DNA of 64,000 nt from the NCBI RefSeq assembly GCF_002204745.1, contig NZ_NIRR01000006.1:88205-152204 (forward strand), read 5' to 3'. Of the stretch, positions 59,383 through 64,000 are shown one piece after another; positions within the stretch are counted from its first letter, which is position 1, and each line of letters begins with the position of its first letter. Both the position numbers and the translations under genes were made by a program. The notes below the pieces were generated by a model. That model worked only from the letters and a program-made list of their open reading frames with translations. It was not told the DNA's origin and ran no database searches. The DNA is from Hymenobacter amundsenii (lineage in GTDB: Bacteria; Bacteroidota; Bacteroidia; Cytophagales; Hymenobacteraceae).

Positions 59383-59467
59383 GTCTGTAGAGACACGACC
59401 CATCGCGTCTCGGCGTTGCGCAATAACCGTTCAACGAGGAGACGCGATGGGTCGCGTCTCTACAGAC
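59383..59467. repeat. Palindromic repeat GTCTGTAGAGACRCGACCCATCG...
   Basis: Arms of 29 nt (59383-59411, 59439-59467) with one mismatch form a large hairpin around AACCGTTCAACG-type loop sequence. This GAGACGCGATGGGTCGCGTC repeat is common in bacterial genomes. Confidence 0.75.
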
Positions 59468-59511
59468 TTACAGACCGGATACTAACCCGAGAATCGCTCT
59501 ACCTTCGCCGC

Positions 59512-60948
59512 ATGCCCTACCCCGCCCGACTCCTGTTCGCCGCCACCCTGCTACTGGCCGCCGGCTGCACCACCCCACCCGCCACTACGGCCTACGACTT
59601 GGTTATCACCCACGCCAACGTGGTGGACGTGGAGACCGGCACCATCCGGCCCGACCAGACGGTGGCCGTTTCAGATGGCGTCATCCGCCAGCTCGGTGCC
59701 ACTACGGCTAGCACCCCGCGGGCCACGCGCACCATCGACGCCCAGGGGCGCTACCTCATGCCGGGCCTCTGGGACATGCACGTGCATTTTAGGGGCGGCG
59801 ACTCGCTGATAACGGCCAACCGCAACCTGCTGCCCCTGTACCTGGCCCACGGCATTACCACCGTGCGCGACGCGGGCGGCGACCTGACTCCGGCCGTACA
59901 GCAGTGGCAGCGGCAGATTACGGCCGGCCAGCTGGCGGGTCCCACCATCTTCACTTCGGGTCCGAAAATAGACGGACCGGGCGCATTCTGGGCCGGTTCG
60001 CTGGAAGTAGAAACGCCCGCCCAGATTGCCCGCGCCCTCGATTCGTTGCAGGCGCTACGGGTTGATTACGTGAAGATTTACGAGAGCACGATTTCGCGGG
60101 AGGCGTTTCTGGGCACCATTGCGCAGGCCGAAAAGCGGGGGATGCTGACCACCGGCCACATGCCTTACACCGCCACGCTGGCCGAGGCGTCCGCGGCGGG
60201 CCTCGACGCCTCCGAGCACCTCTATTACGTGTTCAAGGCCTGCTCTAATCGGGAAGACAGCATCACGGCCGCTATCCGCCAGAGCCAGGGCTCCGCGAAG
60301 CCCATCGGGCTGTTTGCGGCCCTACCGGCCGTGTACCGCACCTACGACCCGGCCACCGCCGCCCGCACGTTCCGGATGCTGGCCGAGCGGCGTACGGCCG
60401 TGGTGCCCACGCTCTACATTCAGCAGCTATTGGCCGATTTGCCCACCATCGACCACTCCCGCGACTCGCTGCTGGCCTACATCGACCCCAGAATTGAGGC
60501 CACTTACACCCGCCGACTGGCCGGGGCCCGGCAGCAATCGGCTGCCACCCGGGCGTTCAACCAGCAGCTCGGAGCCCGGTTCCGGAGCCTGATTCCGGGC
60601 ATGCAAAAAGCCGGCGTGCTGCTGCTGGCCGGCTCCGACAGCGGGGCTTCGAACTCCTACGTGTACCCCGGTGCGGCTTTACTTGGGGAGCTCGACCAGC
60701 TGGTGCGCGCCGGCCTCACGCCCGCCGAGGCACTACGCACGGCCACTATCAACGGGGCCATCTTCTTTCACCAGGAAGCCACCGCCGGCTCCATCGCCCC
60801 CGGCAAAGCGGCCGATTTGTTGCTGCTCGACCAAAACCCGCTGACCAACCTATCGGCCCTCCGCGGCCCGCACACCGTGGTGGCCCGGGGCCGGGTGTAT
60901 TCGGCCGCCGAGTTGCGGCAGATGCTACAAGCCGTGCGGCGGCGGTAG
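59512..60948 (+). CDS. Amidohydrolase family lipoprotein
   Basis: The 478-residue protein begins MPYPARLLFAATLLLAAGC, a lipobox signal, so it is exported. The metal-dependent hydrolase fold has the HxH of strand 1 in PGLWDMHVHFRGG, a Lys candidate in VDYVKIYEST, the His of HMPYTATLAEA, and the final metal Asp in LLAGSDSGAS. It probably hydrolyses an amide or peptide-like compound in the periplasm, as do imidazolonepropionase/prolidase relatives. Inverted repeats flank the gene. It may supply 5-oxoproline or other substrates to the neighbouring operon, but this is a guess. Confidence 0.9.
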   Translation: MPYPARLLFAATLLLAAGCTTPPATTAYDLVITHANVVDVETGTIRPDQTVAVSDGVIRQLGATTASTPRATRTIDAQGRYLMPGLWDMHVHFRGGDSLITANRNLLPLYLAHGITTVRDAGGDLTPAVQQWQRQITAGQLAGPTIFTSGPKIDGPGAFWAGSLEVETPAQIARALDSLQALRVDYVKIYESTISREAFLGTIAQAEKRGMLTTGHMPYTATLAEASAAGLDASEHLYYVFKACSNREDSITAAIRQSQGSAKPIGLFAALPAVYRTYDPATAARTFRMLAERRTAVVPTLYIQQLLADLPTIDHSRDSLLAYIDPRIEATYTRRLAGARQQSAATRAFNQQLGARFRSLIPGMQKAGVLLLAGSDSGASNSYVYPGAALLGELDQLVRAGLTPAEALRTATINGAIFFHQEATAGSIAPGKAADLLLLDQNPLTNLSALRGPHTVVARGRVYSAAELRQMLQAVRRR

Positions 60949-61052
60949 CAACGGGCTATGTGCTGGTTGGGGCAGCGTAAGCAGCCCGCCCGAAACCTCT
61001 CCGCGGCGGTCGGGTTTGGGTTGAACAATCGAAAAGCTGACGCAGAACAGCT

Positions 61053-61138
61053 GTAGCGCGAAGCTCCAGCTTCGGGTGTCGCTGAACGAAGTCGTGTGGC
61101 AGTCAGCAACGATACGCGAAGCTGGAGCTTCGCGCTAC
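61053..61138. repeat. Repeat element, inverted copy 2
   Basis: The element runs GTAGCGCGAAGCTCCAGC to GCTGGAGCTTCGCGCTAC and is the inverted partner of the copy at 59275-59355. The orientation forms a pair around the amidohydrolase gene. Confidence 0.7.
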
Positions 61139-61177
61139 GGCCGTTCTGCCCCTTTTTAATCATCCCTCCACTACCCT

Positions 61178-63622
61178 ATGCGCTTTCTCTACCTCCTGTT
61201 ACTCTGGCTGCTGCCGCTCCTCAGCCTAGCCCAAACGGGTGTGCTGAGCGGCACGGTGCGCGACCGGGCCACCCAGCAGCCGGTGCCGGGCGCCACCATC
61301 ACGCTGGAAGGTAGCACGCTGGGCACGGCCGCCGATGAGCAGGGCCGCTTCCGGCTGGCTGATATTCCGACGGGCAGCTACAACGTGCGGGCCTCGTTTA
61401 TTGGCTACGAGCCGCTGCTGCGGGCTAACATTGTTATCACCAGCGGCAACGCCAACATTGTGGGCCTGGAGCTGGTGGCCAGTCAGCAGCAGCTGGGCGA
61501 GGTGACCGTGACGGCCAGTCGGGCCATTCGGGTGGCTACGGCCGAAACACCGCTGAGCGTGCAGCGCCTGAGCGCCCAGGAAATCAAGAGCAACCCCGGC
61601 GGCAACTTCGACATTTCGAAGGTGGTGCAGGTGCTGCCCGGCGTGGGCGGCGGCGGCACGGGCGGCACCGCCGGCTTCCGCAACGACATCATCATCCGGG
61701 GCGGCGCGCCCAACGAAAACGTGTACTACCTCGACGGCATCGAGGTGCCGGTCATCAACCACTTCCAGACCCAGGGCAGCGCCGGCGGGCCGGCCGGCAT
61801 GCTCAACGTGAGCTTTATTGAGGACGTGACGCTGAGCACCTCGGCCTTCGAGGCCCGCTACGACAACGTGCTGAGCAGCGTGCTGCAGTTCCGGCAGCGC
61901 GAGGGCAACCCCGACCGCGTGCAGGGCAACATCCGCCTGAGCGGCACCGAGGTGGCTGGCACGCTCGAAGGCCCGCTGGCCCCCAATACCACATTTCTAG
62001 CCTCCGTGCGCCGCTCCTATTTGCAGGTGCTCTTCAAGCTGATTGACCTGCCCATCCGGCCCGATTACTGGGATTCGCAGTTCAAAATCACCTCCAAGCT
62101 CGGCCCCAAGACCACCCTCACGGCCCTGGGCCTGGGCGCTTTGGACCACTTCGAGGTGGCCGTGCCGCGCACCACCACCCCCGAGAAGGCCTACATCATC
62201 CGCAACACGCCCACCATCGACCAGTGGAACTACACCGTGGGCCTGAGTCTACGCCAGCTGCTGCCGCAAGGCTACCTCAACCTGGCCCTCAGCCGCACCC
62301 AGCTCAGCAACCAAGTCGACTTTTTTGAGGGCGGTTCGGTTAACCGGGGCGATGAAAGCAAACGGGTGCTGCTCACGCGCTCGGGCGAAACCGAGAACAA
62401 GCTGCGCCTCGACGTGAACCGCAGCGCCGGCCGCTGGCGCTACGCTTACGGGGCCGTGGGCCAGCTCATCCACTACGACAACCGCTTTTTCAACCGCCTG
62501 CGCCAGGCCGTACTGGCCCCCGATGGTACCGAGCAGCAGCCGGCCGTTACCGTCAATTTCAACTCCAGCCTCGACTTCGCCCGCTTCGGCGCGTTTGCCC
62601 AACTCACCCGCTCCTTTCTGGATGCCGACCGGCTCACGCTCTCGGCCGGCGTACGCACCGATGGCAACAGCTTCACTGATGGCGGGGCTAATTTGCTGCG
62701 CACGATTTCGCCCCGGATTTCGGCCACCTACGCTCTCACGCCACGCTGGAACGCCAGCGCCAGTGTGGGCCGCTACTACAAAATTCCGCCCTCCACCCTG
62801 CTAGGCTTCCGCGATAATGCCGGCCAGCTGGTGAATAAATCCAACCGCTACATCGGCAGCACGCACTACGTGGCGGGCCTGGAGTTTCTGCCCAGCGCCA
62901 GCCGCCGCCTCACGCTCGAAGGCTTCTGGAAGCAGTACGACCACTACCCGGTGAACGTGCGCGACGGTATTTCGCTGGCCAACCTAGGTGGCGACTTTAT
63001 TGCCCTCGGCAACGAGGCCGTGACCAGCACCGGCCGGGGCCGGGCCTTCGGGGGCGAGCTGTTCTTTCAGCAACAGCTCACCCGCAACCTCTACGCGGTG
63101 GCCTCCTACACGCTGTTCAACAGCGAGTTCACCGGCGCCGATGGCCGCTACAAGCCCTCGGCCTGGGACACCCGCCACCTGGCCTCGGCGCTGCTGGGTC
63201 GCAAATTCGGCCGGGGCTGGGAGCTGGGCCTGAAGTACCGCCTGGCCGGCGGCGCGCCCTTCACGCCCTTCGACAACGCCGCCTCCCGGGCCAATTACCT
63301 CACCGTGGGCAACGGTGTGCTCGACTACGACCGCCTGAACACCCAACGCCTGGGCACCTTCCAGCAGCTCGATTTCCGGCTCGACAAGAAAATCAACCTG
63401 CGCCGCTTCACCTTCGATTTCTACGTCGACATCCAGAACGCGCTGGCCCTGAAGTCGCCCGCCACACCCAGCTACGCCTTCCAGCGCACCCCCGACAACA
63501 CCGAGTTCGTCTCCATCGACGGCCAGCCCCTGCGCCCCGACGGCAGCAACGGCATCCCCGTGCTGCTCGACAACAACGCCGCAACCGTACTGCCCACCAT
63601 CGGCTTTATCGTGGAGTTTTAG
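61178..63622 (+). CDS. TonB-dependent receptor with carboxypeptidase-regulatory-like domain
   Basis: The 814-residue outer-membrane receptor has a signal peptide (LLLLWLLPLLSLAQ), a CarboxypepD_reg-like beta domain (VLSGTVRDRATQQPVPGAT), a plug (LPGVGGGGTGG with FRNDIIIRGGAPNENVYYLDG) and a C-terminal 22-stranded barrel ending VLPTIGFIVEF, with the terminal Phe. It takes up an unknown substrate, perhaps a siderophore or peptide, using TonB energy. No SusD-like partner follows; an IS end begins ~130 bases downstream. Confidence 0.95.
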   Translation: MRFLYLLLLWLLPLLSLAQTGVLSGTVRDRATQQPVPGATITLEGSTLGTAADEQGRFRLADIPTGSYNVRASFIGYEPLLRANIVITSGNANIVGLELVASQQQLGEVTVTASRAIRVATAETPLSVQRLSAQEIKSNPGGNFDISKVVQVLPGVGGGGTGGTAGFRNDIIIRGGAPNENVYYLDGIEVPVINHFQTQGSAGGPAGMLNVSFIEDVTLSTSAFEARYDNVLSSVLQFRQREGNPDRVQGNIRLSGTEVAGTLEGPLAPNTTFLASVRRSYLQVLFKLIDLPIRPDYWDSQFKITSKLGPKTTLTALGLGALDHFEVAVPRTTTPEKAYIIRNTPTIDQWNYTVGLSLRQLLPQGYLNLALSRTQLSNQVDFFEGGSVNRGDESKRVLLTRSGETENKLRLDVNRSAGRWRYAYGAVGQLIHYDNRFFNRLRQAVLAPDGTEQQPAVTVNFNSSLDFARFGAFAQLTRSFLDADRLTLSAGVRTDGNSFTDGGANLLRTISPRISATYALTPRWNASASVGRYYKIPPSTLLGFRDNAGQLVNKSNRYIGSTHYVAGLEFLPSASRRLTLEGFWKQYDHYPVNVRDGISLANLGGDFIALGNEAVTSTGRGRAFGGELFFQQQLTRNLYAVASYTLFNSEFTGADGRYKPSAWDTRHLASALLGRKFGRGWELGLKYRLAGGAPFTPFDNAASRANYLTVGNGVLDYDRLNTQRLGTFQQLDFRLDKKINLRRFTFDFYVDIQNALALKSPATPSYAFQRTPDNTEFVSIDGQPLRPDGSNGIPVLLDNNAATVLPTIGFIVEF

Positions 63623-63744
63623 TGGTAGAGCTATTTAGGTAGCCCTGCGCTCAGCATGACCGCCTTGTGCTTTCTAATAGGTTCGAACCGAGAATCCGGC
63701 CCAAAGGCACCGGCCGGCCTATTTGGTCGGCGCTTGGCTGAGGT

Positions 63745-64000
63745 CTAGAGCCTGTTATGGACTGGTGGCGCGAAAAACGCCTTTTGCCAGTAAGAGTGTA
63801 GCGAAGGCCAAGAAGTGGAATTGGTGCATGGTCAGGGCCAGCCGTTCGTAGTCGCGGGCCAGACGCCGGAAACGGGCCGCCCAGCCGAAGCTGCGCTCGA
63901 CGACCCAGCGGCGAGGCAGCAGCACAAAGCCGGTCTGGCCTTCGGGCTTGGCAATAACCTGTAAGTCAATGTCGTGTACGGCCGCGGCATACGCGGCGTC
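63745..64000 (-). mobile_element. End of an IS5-family insertion sequence
   Basis: The element runs off the window edge. One end lies near 63745, where GAGCCTGTTATGG suggests a terminal inverted repeat, adjoining CTAG, the kind of target that IS5 group elements often select. The only gene visible is the transposase end. The exact boundary needs the missing sequence. Confidence 0.7.
63755..64000 (-). CDS. IS5 family transposase, C-terminal part
   Basis: The last 81 codons on the minus strand read as an IS5-family DDE transposase end: [20 protein letters not shown] contains the conserved WVVERxFxW with the catalytic Glu, followed by [21 protein letters not shown]. The N-terminal domain and the catalytic Asp residues are outside the window. 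Confidence 0.9.
   Translation of the reverse strand, partial: DAAYAAAVHDIDLQVIAKPEGQTGFVLLPRRWVVERSFGWAARFRRLARDYERLALTMHQFHFLAFATLLLAKGVFRATSP

Overview
The window looks like chromosome from a high-GC member of the Bacteroidota, most likely Hymenobacter or a close relative in the Hymenobacteraceae. The evidence is the base composition (clearly above 60% GC in most genes), Bacteroidota-type -7 promoter boxes (TAnnTTTG) ahead of several genes, TlpA-like lipoproteins with N-terminal DUF4369-type domains, a fused alpha/beta 2-oxoacid dehydrogenase E1, a TonB-dependent receptor with a carboxypeptidase-regulatory-like domain, and many long palindromic intergenic repeats. The genus is inferred; no rRNA or tRNA gene was seen.

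Layout. 1-7.3 kb: end of an M1 aminopeptidase, an aldo/keto reductase, an AraC regulator, a DUF2911 lipoprotein (minus strand), then a clear cobalamin riboswitch ahead of a hotdog acyl-CoA thioesterase, a COG2509-type FAD oxidoreductase and a GNAT acetyltransferase. 7.3-14 kb: a membrane-anchored MutS-like ATPase, an SDR, a CoA-binding protein, and a sigma factor / anti-sigma-like / outer-membrane protein operon. 14-24.7 kb: SpoU methyltransferase divergent from a BamA/TamA-like lipoprotein, the E1 fusion, two paralogous metallo-beta-lactamase-fold hydrolases, hemF and a PAP2 phosphatase. 24.7-33.6 kb: a small acidic protein, a flavin reductase, a serine hydrolase, riboflavin synthase, a lower-GC gene pair (AAA ATPase plus PD-(D/E)XK nuclease-like protein), a polyprenyl glycosylphosphotransferase, pcm and a second thioesterase. 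33.7-41 kb: two TlpA-like lipoproteins, gatB (frameshifted as sequenced), a gene remnant, a YoeB-type toxin-antitoxin pair and alaS. 41-49.4 kb: a MerR-like regulator, an AT-rich orphan, dprA, a class IV aminotransferase, two paralogous small proteins, thyA, a photolyase-like protein, a DUF2805 protein, a thyA fragment and small envelope proteins. 49.5-64 kb: an RND/MMPL transporter, a second M1 aminopeptidase, the pxpBCA 5-oxoprolinase operon with an NRAMP-like transporter (pxpB and pxpC frameshifted as sequenced), an amidohydrolase flanked by inverted repeats, a TonB-dependent receptor and the end of an IS5-family element.

The best leads for new biology are the lower-GC ATPase/nuclease-like pair at 27.4-29.05 kb, which may be a defence-type module, and the cobalamin riboswitch driving a thioesterase/oxidoreductase unit instead of B12 uptake or synthesis. 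Three genes (gatB, pxpB, pxpC) each lack one C in a GGCC context. This may reflect sequence error and should be settled before any is called broken.
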